In this document: in pieces, positions 8,353-16,740 of the stretch
How positions within the stretch are numbered: the stretch's first letter is position 1
Layout of the letters: each line of letters begins with the position of its first letter
From: Paenarthrobacter nitroguajacolicus
Lineage (GTDB): Bacteria > Actinomycetota > Actinomycetes > Actinomycetales > Micrococcaceae
NCBI RefSeq assembly: GCF_007786235.1
Contig: NZ_VNFK01000017.1
Location: 45,563-109,562, forward strand
DNA length: 64,000 nt
Reading direction: 5' to 3'
The notes under the pieces: model-generated
Database searches by the model: none
What the model was told of the DNA's origin: nothing
Seen by the model: only the letters and a program-made list of their open reading frames with translations
Position numbers and translations under genes: made by a program

Positions 8353-9588
8353 ATGTCCACCACTGCGACACTGGGGACGGGCACGGATCAGCGGCTCTAC
8401 GACGTAGCGGACTGGTACGACGCCGAAGCGCTGCTCACCACGGACGAGCGAACAGTGTTGGCCCGGTTGCGGAACTTCCTGGACGCCGAGGCCAAGCCCC
8501 TTCTGGCCGGGTACTGGGAACGGGGAGAGTTTCCCGAGCAGCTCAGTCAGCCGCTGATCGACCTTGACCTGATGGAACCCGCAGACCTCACAGTCAACGG
8601 CCCCGTACGCGGGATCTACCAAGGCTTCCGGATCTTCGAACTGGCCCGCACGGACGCTTCTTTGGCTACCTGGTACACGGCGCAGGCCGGACTGTTCCGG
8701 ACAGCCATTCGGGTGGGAGCCTCGGCAGAGCAACAGCGCGAGTGGATGCCCAAGGTCATCGACTTCTCGCTCAAGGGCGTCTTTTCCCTCACCGAACCTG
8801 AGCACGGCTCGGACATCGCCGGAGGCCTGTCAACCACCGCCCGCTTCGAAACAAACTCCGCAGCAGGGCCCGACGGCGGCAGCTGGGTTTTGGACGGCGC
8901 CAAACGGTGGATCGGGGGAGCCTCCACAACCGATGTGCTGTGTGTGTTCGCCCGGGACATCGCCGATGGACAGGTCAAAGCGTTCCTTGTGGACCGAACC
9001 GCGGCAGGTGTCACCCTGGAGAAAATCCACGGCAAGACCTCGCTGCGGATGATGCAGAACGCCCACATCACCTTGGACGGTGTCCGCGTCCCGGAAGCTA
9101 TGCGCCTTCACAATGTGGACTCCTTCAAGGACGTCGCGGCGATGCTGCGGGCCATGCGTTCGGATGTTGCCTGGATCGCCACCGGGATGCAGGCCGGTGC
9201 GTTCGAAGCCGCCCTGGCGTATGTGAAGGAGCGTCAGCAGTTCGGTCGCTCCTTGGGGTCCTTCCAACTCGTGCAGGAAAAGCTGGCGCGAATGCTCGGC
9301 AACATCACCGCTTCGCTGTCGCTGGTGGTCCGCCTGACCGAACAGCAGTCCGGGGGAGTTGTCCGGGACCAGGACTCGGCACTGGCAAAAATGCAGACGT
9401 CGCTAATGATGCGCGAAACCGTGGCTTTGGCCCGCGAAGTGGTGGGCGGCAACGGCATCTCGCTCGCGGCCGACGTCGCGCGTTTTCATGCCGACGCGGA
9501 AGCCGTCTATTCCTACGAAGGCACGCACGAGATCAACGCCCTCATCATTGGCCGCGCCCTCACGGGCGTCAGTGCTTTTACTAACTAA
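8353..9588 (+). CDS. Acyl-CoA dehydrogenase family protein
   Basis: A 411-residue FAD enzyme that forms the alpha,beta double bond of an acyl-CoA. The core motifs are FSLTEPEHGSDIAG (substrate/FAD contacts), IGGASTTDVLCVFARD, ERQQFGRSLGSFQ and the C-terminal VYSYEGTHEINALIIGRA, whose Glu (in YEGTHE) corresponds to the catalytic base of the glutaryl-CoA/isovaleryl-type enzymes. A GTG three codons upstream (8344) would overlap the preceding gene; ATG 8353 is preferred. Glutaryl-CoA dehydrogenase-like proteins often also decarboxylate, but this cannot be decided here. Confidence 0.85.
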   Translation: MSTTATLGTGTDQRLYDVADWYDAEALLTTDERTVLARLRNFLDAEAKPLLAGYWERGEFPEQLSQPLIDLDLMEPADLTVNGPVRGIYQGFRIFELARTDASLATWYTAQAGLFRTAIRVGASAEQQREWMPKVIDFSLKGVFSLTEPEHGSDIAGGLSTTARFETNSAAGPDGGSWVLDGAKRWIGGASTTDVLCVFARDIADGQVKAFLVDRTAAGVTLEKIHGKTSLRMMQNAHITLDGVRVPEAMRLHNVDSFKDVAAMLRAMRSDVAWIATGMQAGAFEAALAYVKERQQFGRSLGSFQLVQEKLARMLGNITASLSLVVRLTEQQSGGVVRDQDSALAKMQTSLMMRETVALAREVVGGNGISLAADVARFHADAEAVYSYEGTHEINALIIGRALTGVSAFTN

Positions 9589-9618
9589 ATCTCTTCAAAC
9601 AACACACAGGAGGCAACC

Positions 9619-10074
9619 ATGCCCAATCTCGTCGTCGATTTCGACACCCTGCTCACCATGTCCGGCAAGGACCTCGGCACCACCGACTACCGCGAAATCA
9701 CCCAGCAGCAGATCAACCTGTTCGCGGACGCCACAGACGATCAGCAGTGGATCCACACCGATCCCGAACGCGCGAAGGACGGCCCCTTCGGCGCGCCCAT
9801 CGCCCACGGCTTCCTCACCCTGTCCCTGATCATCCCGTTCTGGGGCGAGCTGTTCGACGTTGACGGCGTGACCACCAAGGTCAACTACGGGCTGGACAAG
9901 GTCCGCTTCACCTCCCCGGTGAAGGTGGGCTCCAAAGTCCGCATGCAGGGCTCAATCGCCGAGGTCATAGAGGTCAAGGGCGGCGCCCAGATCAAGGTCA
10001 ACGCCACCATCGAAATCGAAGGCCAAGAACGGCCCGCCGTCGTCGCCGAATTCCTCGCGCGGTTCTACAAATAG
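9619..10074 (+). CDS. MaoC family dehydratase (enoyl-CoA hydratase 2-like)
   Basis: A 151-residue hot-dog-fold hydratase. The signature NLFADATDDQQWIHTDPERA followed by GPFGAPIAHGFLTLSL carries the catalytic Asp and His of (R)-specific enoyl-CoA hydratases. AGGAGG lies at 9607-9612 ahead of the ATG. In the operon it would hydrate the enoyl-CoA made by the acyl-CoA dehydrogenase, giving the hydroxyacyl-CoA that the MFE-2-like SDR can oxidise; the two belong to the same (R)-stereochemistry route. The substrate chain is unknown. Confidence 0.85.
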   Translation: MPNLVVDFDTLLTMSGKDLGTTDYREITQQQINLFADATDDQQWIHTDPERAKDGPFGAPIAHGFLTLSLIIPFWGELFDVDGVTTKVNYGLDKVRFTSPVKVGSKVRMQGSIAEVIEVKGGAQIKVNATIEIEGQERPAVVAEFLARFYK

Positions 10075-10119
10075 AACGCATCTCCAAGTAACCCCTTCCC
10101 TCCTCTCCAAGGAACAGCC

Positions 10120-11445
10120 ATGTCAGGACACACTGCGCTCGCACCAACGAGCACGGCCGCAAAGCGCAAAGAGGCGCGCACGGTCATCATGTCCAGCTAT
10201 CTGGGCAGCACCATCGAGTTCTACGACTTCCTGCTGTACGCAACGGCCGCAGCGGTTGCCTTCCCCAAAGTGTTCTTCGCCGGAACAGATGAGTGGGTGG
10301 GCGTCGTCGCAGCCTACGCAACGTTCGCCGCCGGCTACATCGCCAGGCCCTTGGGCGGCATCATCTTCGGACACTTCGGAGACCGCATCGGGCGCAAGGG
10401 AATGCTCATCATTTCCATGGCAATGATGGGCATCGCCTCAACCCTGATCGGCCTGATTCCGGGAGCCGGCGTCATTGGCCCCTGGGGAGCCGTGATCCTG
10501 GTGATCCTGCGTGTATGCCAGGGCATCGCCGTCGGCGGTGAGTGGGGTGGGGCCGCGCTGATGGCCCTGGAACACGCAGATCCCAAGCGGCGCGGCTTTG
10601 CGGCATCATTCGTGAATGCGGGTGCACCCACAGGCGCTGTCCTGGGCACCGTGGTCATGGGCATCTTCTCCGCCCTTCCCCAGGAGGCTTTCCTGGCTTG
10701 GGGTTGGCGCGTACCGTTCCTCCTGTCCTTCGTCCTCCTGATCGTCGGCATGTTCGTCCGCCTCCGCGTATCAGAAAGCCCGATCTTCGCCGAAGCCGTG
10801 GCCAAAGAAAGCGCGCAAAGCACCAAGCGCAAAATCCCGCTGCTGGAGGTCCTGAAGCGTCCCAAGGCACTCATCATGATCATGTTTGCCGGTGCTGCAG
10901 GCTTCGGCCTCCAGGTTGTGCTGCCCACGTTCTCCGTGACATACGCAGTGTCAAAGGGCGCTCCGCAGCAGGGCGTGCTCTATGCCTTCGCGGGAGCCTC
11001 GGCCATCTCCATCCTGTTCGTCCTCCTGGGCGGCAGGTTATCCGACCGCTTCGGACGGCGCCCAGTGATGGTCACCGGATTGGCCCTGTTCATCCTTTAC
11101 CTGTTCCCGATGTTCGGGATGCTCAGCTCAGGCAACGTCGCCCTGGTCTTCCTGGCGTTCACCGTGGCGCTGGTCCTGCACTCGTCCCTGTACGGACCCC
11201 TTGCAGCGTTCGTTTCAGAGCAGTTCGGCACCACCAACCGCTACACAGGTGCCGCCGTCGGCTACCAACTGGCAACCTTGATCGGCGCGGGGTTCACGCC
11301 CGGGATCGTCGCCGGACTCTATAAGGACGCAGGGCAGAGCATCATCCCCGTGGTGGTCTTCCTGTCCGCTATGTCCCTGGTGTCGATTGTCTTCATCCTG
11401 CTGACGCGGGAGTCTAAGAACAACGACCTCTCTACGGTCAGTTAG
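10120..11445 (+). CDS. MHS family MFS transporter (organic acid:H+ symporter)
   Basis: A 441-residue inner-membrane protein with about 12 hydrophobic segments. The MHS-subfamily N-terminal signature STIEFYDFLLYATAAA, the cytoplasmic loop GHFGDRIGRKG, and the second-half loop GRLSDRFGRRP place it with the metabolite:H+ symporters (alpha-ketoglutarate, shikimate, proline/betaine, aromatic acids). Because it is embedded between the MaoC hydratase and the CoA ligase, its cargo is probably the carboxylic acid that the operon degrades. The exact substrate is not visible in sequence. Confidence 0.85.
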   Translation: MSGHTALAPTSTAAKRKEARTVIMSSYLGSTIEFYDFLLYATAAAVAFPKVFFAGTDEWVGVVAAYATFAAGYIARPLGGIIFGHFGDRIGRKGMLIISMAMMGIASTLIGLIPGAGVIGPWGAVILVILRVCQGIAVGGEWGGAALMALEHADPKRRGFAASFVNAGAPTGAVLGTVVMGIFSALPQEAFLAWGWRVPFLLSFVLLIVGMFVRLRVSESPIFAEAVAKESAQSTKRKIPLLEVLKRPKALIMIMFAGAAGFGLQVVLPTFSVTYAVSKGAPQQGVLYAFAGASAISILFVLLGGRLSDRFGRRPVMVTGLALFILYLFPMFGMLSSGNVALVFLAFTVALVLHSSLYGPLAAFVSEQFGTTNRYTGAAVGYQLATLIGAGFTPGIVAGLYKDAGQSIIPVVVFLSAMSLVSIVFILLTRESKNNDLSTVS

Positions 11446-11456
11446 GAGAAAGCACC

Positions 11457-13007
11457 ATGGACAACAACGGAGTTGGATCCTGGCTGCACCGCCGCCGAGC
11501 CAAGTCGGGGTCAAAAACAGCCTTGATTTCCGGCGCCCATGCCCTGAGCTACGAAGAGCTCGCCGAACGGACCGCCCTCTTGGCCGGTGCCCTCAAGAAC
11601 AGGGGTGTGGCCAAAGGCGACCGGGTGGCCTACCTTGGCGAGAACCACCCATCCTTCGTGGAAACCTTCTTTGCCTGTGGGCTGATCGGAGCCATCTTCG
11701 TTCCGCTCAACACACGGCTCGCCGCACCCGAGCTTCAGTTCCAGCTGCAGGACTCCGGGGCACGGCTGCTGGTCAACGCCCACGCGCTGGAGGAGGTGGC
11801 CGCCGCGTCGCTGAAGGACACCGAGGTAACCCACTGTCTGGTGGTGGCTCCCGACGGCGGCCCCGAAAGGTCCGCGGTTAAGCTGCCCACCGGCGTCGAA
11901 CACTATGGCGAGGTGATGGCCGCGGCGGCCGGAACGCCGGTGGACGAAGCCGTCACGCTGGACGACGCCGCCATGATCCTGTACACCTCCGGCACTACAG
12001 GGAAACCCAAGGGTGCGCTGCTGACGCACGGCAACATCACCTGGAACTGCATCAATACCGTGGTGGATATGGACTTGAGCCGCAACGACATAGCGCTCAT
12101 GATTTCGCCGCTCTTCCACGTCGCATCCCTGGACATGGGTTTGCTCCCGATGCTGCTCAAGGGCGCCACGGTGGTCCTCGAATCCAAGTTCGACGCCGGT
12201 CGCGTCCTGAAACTGATCGGGCAGCACAAAGTCACCACCCTCAACGGCGTCCCCACCACCTTCCAGATGCTCTGCGACCATCCGGAATGGTCGACGGCGG
12301 ACCTCAGCTCCCTGGACAAACTCACCTGCGGCGGTTCCGCCGTTCCGCAGCGGGTGTTGGACGCCTATGAGGAACGTGGCATCGGATTCACCGCCTGCTA
12401 CGGCATGACCGAAACCGCGCCGGGAGCCACCATGCTCCCGGTCTCCGCCTCCAAGATGAAGGCCGGATCAGCGGGTTTGCCGCACTTCTTCACGGACGTT
12501 CGGATCGCCGACCCCATGGGTGGGCGCGCTCTTCCCGGCGAGGTGGGGGAGATCCAGATCTCCGGGCCCAACGTCATCAAGGAATACTGGAACCGGCCGG
12601 AGGCCACTGCCGACAGCTACGCGGACTCCTCCTGGTTCCGCTCGGGGGACATGGGACACCAGGACGAAGAAGGGTTCCTGTTCGTCTCGGACCGCATCAA
12701 GGACATGATCATTTCCGGCGGCGAGAACATCTACCCAGCGGAGGTGGAGGCTGCCATTGCGGAATTGCCCGCCGTGGGAAGCGTGGCCGTGATCGGAGTC
12801 GCCGACGACAAATGGGGCGAAGTCCCGAGGGCGATCGTGACTTTGCGGGAGGGCGCTGCCTTGACCGAAGAGCAGCTGCGCTCGCATCTGGACGGACGAT
12901 TGGCGCGCTACAAGATCCCCAAGTCCGTGGTGTTCGTGGAAGAGATGCCGCGCACGGCCAGCGGCAAGATCCGCAAGACCGATCTCCGGAAGCAATTCGC
13001 ACTGTGA
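11457..13007 (+). CDS. Acyl-CoA ligase (AMP-forming, long-chain/aromatic acid type)
   Basis: A 516-residue ANL-superfamily enzyme that activates a carboxylic acid with ATP and CoA. The P-loop-like motif MILYTSGTTGKPKGALLTH is near residue 170, CYGMTETAPG is the A5 motif, WFRSGDMGHQDEEGFLFVSD the A7/A8 region, and PRTASGKIRKTDLRK carries the C-terminal catalytic Lys. AGGAGA precedes the ATG. As last gene of the operon it supplies the first step of the pathway, trapping the imported acid as a CoA thioester. Confidence 0.85.
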   Translation: MDNNGVGSWLHRRRAKSGSKTALISGAHALSYEELAERTALLAGALKNRGVAKGDRVAYLGENHPSFVETFFACGLIGAIFVPLNTRLAAPELQFQLQDSGARLLVNAHALEEVAAASLKDTEVTHCLVVAPDGGPERSAVKLPTGVEHYGEVMAAAAGTPVDEAVTLDDAAMILYTSGTTGKPKGALLTHGNITWNCINTVVDMDLSRNDIALMISPLFHVASLDMGLLPMLLKGATVVLESKFDAGRVLKLIGQHKVTTLNGVPTTFQMLCDHPEWSTADLSSLDKLTCGGSAVPQRVLDAYEERGIGFTACYGMTETAPGATMLPVSASKMKAGSAGLPHFFTDVRIADPMGGRALPGEVGEIQISGPNVIKEYWNRPEATADSYADSSWFRSGDMGHQDEEGFLFVSDRIKDMIISGGENIYPAEVEAAIAELPAVGSVAVIGVADDKWGEVPRAIVTLREGAALTEEQLRSHLDGRLARYKIPKSVVFVEEMPRTASGKIRKTDLRKQFAL

Positions 13008-13328
13008 GCGCTGTTCCGGAGACTTCCGGATCCTCCGCAGCGCCGAACAGACCGAGCTGGAGGCCGGATATGCCGTGGAACTTGAGGGCGGCGCCGGCCT
13101 GGTTCGGTGGAGATCGACGTCTTCAGCGTCGCCTAAGGAAACGATTCTTGGTGAAAAGCTAAATTACGCGGGAGCATTTTTTGGCGACATATTCCGTTAC
13201 TGGGCTAAATCCGGGTTAATTTCTTCCATCGCCCTGCCTCATTGGCTCCGGGGGCACTACGATGAGCACGACTCATCACTGAGTACGACTCATCTCAATG
13301 ATTCACACCTAGCCCGGGGGAAATACAA
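13008..13328. other. Intergenic region with twin palindromes near the downstream gene
   Basis: No convincing gene in these 321 bases. The only long frame (13075-13332) lacks a ribosome binding site and protein-like composition. At the 3' end sit two adjacent small palindromes, ATGAG-CACGA-CTCAT (13262-13276) and TGAGT-ACG-ACTCA (13280-13292). They share ACGACTCATC as a direct repeat 17 bases apart. They are 40-70 bases before the DUF805 start and may be an operator. Confidence 0.4.
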
Positions 13329-13823
13329 ATGACCAGCTATCCGCAACAACCGCAACAGGCCCAGCCCTATGCTCCAGAGGCCGGCGAGCCGCCGCTGTGG
13401 GCTCCGTACTACGGCGCCCCGATCGGCGCAGCAGTCAAGCGATTCTTCAAGAAGTACACGGACTTCACCGGACGTGCGAGCCGCAGCGAGTACTGGTGGA
13501 CGGCCCTCGCTTTGGGTGTTATTGGCCTTGTGCTTGAATTCATCTTCCTCGCACTGGCTGCCGCCGGCGCGACGGTTTCCGATGACGGAACGTTGGTCCC
13601 TGGCGCTGGTTTTGTTGTGGGGATTATTCTGCTCATCGCTTTCGGCCTGGCGGTCATTATCCCGTCTATCGCCCTGCTGGTACGTCGCCTTCACGACGGC
13701 AACTTCAGTGGATGGGTCGCACTGATTGGCTTGGTTCCTGGCTTGGGCGGCCTTGCGCTCTTCGTATTCGCGCTCTTGCCTTCCAACCCGGCCGGTCAGC
13801 GCTTCGACCAGCCGAAGGCGTAG
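13329..13823 (+). CDS. DUF805 domain-containing membrane protein
   Basis: A 164-residue protein with a proline/glutamine-rich N-terminal tail of about 35 residues, then the DUF805 core: YTDFTGRASRSEYWW followed by three hydrophobic segments, with IALLVRRLHDGNFSGW between the second and third. DUF805 proteins are small integral membrane proteins of unsettled function; some carry similar cytosolic tails. Single-gene unit, followed at once by a strong terminator hairpin. Confidence 0.85.
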   Translation: MTSYPQQPQQAQPYAPEAGEPPLWAPYYGAPIGAAVKRFFKKYTDFTGRASRSEYWWTALALGVIGLVLEFIFLALAAAGATVSDDGTLVPGAGFVVGIILLIAFGLAVIIPSIALLVRRLHDGNFSGWVALIGLVPGLGGLALFVFALLPSNPAGQRFDQPKA

Positions 13824-13841
13824 TAACAACAGCACATAAGT

Positions 13842-13876
13842 AAAAGGGGGCGGCACGCGATGTGCCGCCCCTTTTG
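13842..13876 (+). terminator. Rho-independent terminator after the DUF805 gene
   Basis: GGGGCGGCAC and GTGCCGCCCC form a perfect 10-base stem with a 5-base loop, extended by AAAA before and TTTT after, 19 bases past the DUF805 stop. The A/T flanks make it potentially bidirectional. Confidence 0.85.
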
Positions 13877-13945
13877 CATACCCGCACAACCACGCCGTGA
13901 AATGCTGTGGAGTGACGCGGACCGACCCCAACGACGAGGAGTGCC

Positions 13946-15151
13946 ATGTCTACTGGAACCATCAAGCGCTGCGCCGTGGTTGGCGGCGGGATCATCGGGG
14001 TTGCCGTGGCGAGGGAACTTGCCAACACGCTGGACGACGTTCAGGTCACCGTCTACGAGAAGGAAGACCGCCTCGCCGCGCACCAGACGGGGCATAACTC
14101 GGGTGTGGTTCATGCAGGCCTCTACTACGAACCGGGCGGCCTGAAGGCTCGGCTCTGCCGCAGGGGAGTGGCACTGCTGCAAGAGTTCTGCGCGGCGAAG
14201 GGCCTTCCCTACGAGGCCTGCGGCAAACTGGTCATCGCCCAGTCGCCCGAGGAAGCGGGGCGGCTCGATACCATCTTCGCCCGAGCCACAGCCAACGGGG
14301 TTCCCGGCGCACGAATGCTGTACGGCGACCAAATACGCGAGGTGGAGCCGAACGCCGTCGGGCTTTCTGCTTTGCACTCGCCGGAAACGGCCATAGTCGA
14401 CTATACGGCGATCACCAACGCACTGGCCGACGACGTCAGAGACTCGGGCGGGACCATCCGGCTGGGGCAGGAGGTCACCTCCCTTGAGCCGCGCAGCAGC
14501 GGCGTGGTGGTTCACACGAAGGACGGTGGAGAACACTACGACCTCGTGGTGGCGTGCGCCGGCCTGCAGTCCGATCGATTGGCCGAAGCCACGGGTGAGC
14601 CGGCCATGCCCCGGATCGTGCCGTTCTTCGGGCAGTATTTCCTTCTCGGCCAAGAATCCCGTCAGCAGGTAAAAGGTTTGATCTACCCGGTGCCAGACCC
14701 CAAGCACCCATTCCTGGGGGTTCACTTGACCAAGCGCATTGACGGCGAAATGATGCTTGGACCAAATGCCTTTATCTCCTTCGGGCGCGAGGCGTACGGG
14801 TGGAATACCGTGAATGTCCGCGACATCCTGAACTACGCGCTGTTCCCCGGTTTCTGGAATTTCGCCCGGCAGAATGTGCCGTCCGCTGTCCGCGAATTCC
14901 AGACGGTGGTCAGCCGCAAAAAGTTCATTCGCGAGGCCATGCGCTTTGTACCTTCACTGGAGGGCGCCACTGTCCTTCCCGGCACCCGCGGGGTGCGCGC
15001 CCAAGCGATGAACGGCGACGGGTCGTTGGTGGACGACTTTGTGATCGCACGACGCCGGGACACCGTGATGGTGCGCAACGCACCGTCACCGGGGGCTACG
15101 TCGTCCATGGCCATCGCGGAGTACATCGTGGAGCAGGCTTTGCGGGACTGA
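13946..15151 (+). CDS. lhgO: L-2-hydroxyglutarate oxidase
   Basis: A 401-residue FAD-dependent enzyme of the DAO family that oxidises L-2-hydroxyglutarate to 2-oxoglutarate at the membrane face, passing electrons to quinone. The N-terminal dinucleotide motif is VVGGGIIGVAVAREL; downstream AAHQTGHNSGVVHAGLYYEPG, VACAGLQSDRLA, MLGPNAFISFGREAY and the C-terminal GVRAQAMNGDGSLVDDF are highly characteristic of the LhgO/YgaF group. GAGGAG precedes ATG 13946. It appears monocistronic, 70 bases after the DUF805 terminator. Confidence 0.85.
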   Translation: MSTGTIKRCAVVGGGIIGVAVARELANTLDDVQVTVYEKEDRLAAHQTGHNSGVVHAGLYYEPGGLKARLCRRGVALLQEFCAAKGLPYEACGKLVIAQSPEEAGRLDTIFARATANGVPGARMLYGDQIREVEPNAVGLSALHSPETAIVDYTAITNALADDVRDSGGTIRLGQEVTSLEPRSSGVVVHTKDGGEHYDLVVACAGLQSDRLAEATGEPAMPRIVPFFGQYFLLGQESRQQVKGLIYPVPDPKHPFLGVHLTKRIDGEMMLGPNAFISFGREAYGWNTVNVRDILNYALFPGFWNFARQNVPSAVREFQTVVSRKKFIREAMRFVPSLEGATVLPGTRGVRAQAMNGDGSLVDDFVIARRRDTVMVRNAPSPGATSSMAIAEYIVEQALRD

Positions 15152-15225
15152 TGCGGGACCGACAGTTAACAAGCCCGTGACGCGGCGGAAACGGTGCCCG
15201 AATCCAGGCTGGATACCGTTGCCGC

Positions 15226-15453
15226 ATGATCGCATCATTGGCCTCGTTGGCCACCTCAATCGGCACCACCCTGGCGGCGTGGATCGAGGCCGCCTATGTT
15301 GTGGATTGCGCTGCCCCTGACGCAGCGGACGTTTCCGAAGCCGGACGCGGCACACCCACCGACTGGACCTGGCTCCCTGCCCTCAGCGGCGTTACGGTGG
15401 CCAGCGCGCAGGCCATCCAATCCCATGCGGAGATGGCTCGAACAAAGCCCTAG
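15226..15453 (+). CDS. Possible small protein, unknown function
   Basis: Between lhgO and the DUF4193 gene one rightward frame of 75 residues begins MIASLASLATSIGTTLAAW and ends HAEMARTKP. It has no recognised domain and no clear Shine-Dalgarno, and an equally long frame exists on the opposite strand. The alanine-rich composition fits a short helical protein. Listed only as a candidate. Confidence 0.3.
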   Translation: MIASLASLATSIGTTLAAWIEAAYVVDCAAPDAADVSEAGRGTPTDWTWLPALSGVTVASAQAIQSHAEMARTKP

Positions 15454-15579
15454 GAATCGCCGGAAAAGCTGCACAATGTTGCGTTGGGCACACTATTCGT
15501 TTCTCGCGGGTACTATGCCCTAAACTGCTTCACTGAGGTGCCGGTATAGGCACTATGCAGCAACGAAAGCGAACCCTCA

Positions 15580-15882
15580 ATGGCTACTGATTACGACGCC
15601 CCGCGCAAGACAGAAGAAGAGTCTCCCGCCGAATCGCTTGAGGCCCTTCAGGCATCCCGTGGGAACAGCGCCCAGACTGCAGTCATCGACGTCGAGGAAA
15701 ACGATACCGCCGAAGGAATCGACCTCCCCGGTGCCGATCTTTCCGGCGAAGAACTGACCGTTATTGTGGTCCCCGAGCAGTCCGACGAGTTCACGTGTGG
15801 TTCCTGCTTCCTGGTCCGTCACCGGTCCCAGATTGCGCTGGAAAAGAATGGCCTCAAGTTCTGCAAGGACTGCGAAGGCTAA
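15580..15882 (+). CDS. DUF4193 domain-containing protein
   Basis: A 100-residue acidic protein of a small actinobacterial family. It begins MATDYDAPRKTEEE, has a long acidic middle, and ends with two cysteine pairs, FTCGSCFLVRHRSQIA and FCKDCEG, which look like a zinc ribbon. The function is not known; in many actinobacteria the gene sits alone near housekeeping genes and is strongly conserved. No partner genes here. Confidence 0.9.
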   Translation: MATDYDAPRKTEEESPAESLEALQASRGNSAQTAVIDVEENDTAEGIDLPGADLSGEELTVIVVPEQSDEFTCGSCFLVRHRSQIALEKNGLKFCKDCEG

Positions 15883-16098
15883 GTAACGCCCGGGTCACGT
15901 TATCTTCGATCACGAACATGTGCGCGAAGACCCTCAAAACCGCCGGAAAATGCGGTTAAACACGCCTTCCGATCACCCTCCTGTGACCACTCGCCAGCCC
16001 TCTTAACGGTTATGCGCCGAAGCGGCCACAACCCCTCCAAACCCTCGCCTCCGCTCCTACTGTTGAAGTATCAACTTCGCCTGAAGGGGGCACAAAAA

Positions 16099-16644
16099 AT
16101 GAGGAAAATTGGAGCGGGTGTGGCAGCGGTCCTGACAGCTGCCGGGCTCGGTCTGGTGGTACCGGGGCCAGCCTCGGCAGCATCATACTGCGGCATCATG
16201 TGGGGTTCGTTGGCTAAGGCCGACCCCGACATGAGCTCCGCCAACGTCACCAATGTCCGCGCCGGCCAGCAGCCCTGCTATGACCGCCTGGTGATCGACA
16301 TGACCGGCAAGGTGGCCGGCTATTCAGTGCAGTACGTTCCGGTGGTCACCCAGGATGCAACGGGCTTCCCCATCCCGGTGCTCGGTGACGCGGACCTGCA
16401 AGTGGTGGTGACGGCGCCGTCGTACAACCAGTACAGCCAGCCCACCTACGTGCCGGCAGCCAAGGCAGAGCTGTCCAACGTATCGGGCTACCAGACATTC
16501 CGTCAGGTGGTCTTCGCGGGCAGCTTCGAGGGCACCACGAGCATTGGCCTGGGCGTCCGTGCCCGGCTTCCGTTCAGGGTTTTCACCTTGGACGGGCCCG
16601 ACGGCGGGTCTCGCCTGGTGGTGGACGTCGCCCATCGCTGGTGA
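16099..16644 (+). CDS. Secreted AMIN-like domain protein
   Basis: A 182-residue exported protein. A signal peptide is clear: MRKIG, a hydrophobic core around AAVLTAAGLGLVV, and a likely cleavage after PASAA near residue 32. The mature part holds CYDRLVIDMTG and ends GGSRLVVDVAHRW, the pattern of the AMIN-like beta-sandwich domain found in actinobacterial cell-surface proteins. Two cysteines could form a disulfide. AAGGGGG lies before ATG 16099; the frame is open further upstream but those codons precede the signal peptide. Role: probably cell-envelope associated, substrate unknown. Confidence 0.8.
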   Translation: MRKIGAGVAAVLTAAGLGLVVPGPASAASYCGIMWGSLAKADPDMSSANVTNVRAGQQPCYDRLVIDMTGKVAGYSVQYVPVVTQDATGFPIPVLGDADLQVVVTAPSYNQYSQPTYVPAAKAELSNVSGYQTFRQVVFAGSFEGTTSIGLGVRARLPFRVFTLDGPDGGSRLVVDVAHRW

Positions 16645-16676
16645 CTGAGGTCGCCGAAAGACTGCCAGAACGCGCG

Positions 16677-16721
16677 AAAGCGGCCAGTTCGCCGGATAGC
16701 TCCGGCGAACTGGCCGCTTTT
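16677..16721. terminator. Bidirectional terminator between AMIN-like and APC permease genes
   Basis: CGGCCAGTTCGCCGGA and TCCGGCGAACTGGCCG form a perfect 16-base stem with a TAGC loop. AAAG flanks it on the left and CTTTT on the right. It lies between two convergent genes and can serve both. Confidence 0.85.
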
Positions 16722-16740
16722 CGGCGTTCTCGCTGTGTTC

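Noticed and set aside
13075..13332. 85-codon open frame upstream of the DUF805 gene
   Set aside because: No ribosome binding site, overlaps the probable operator and the DUF805 start, and has no protein-like composition.
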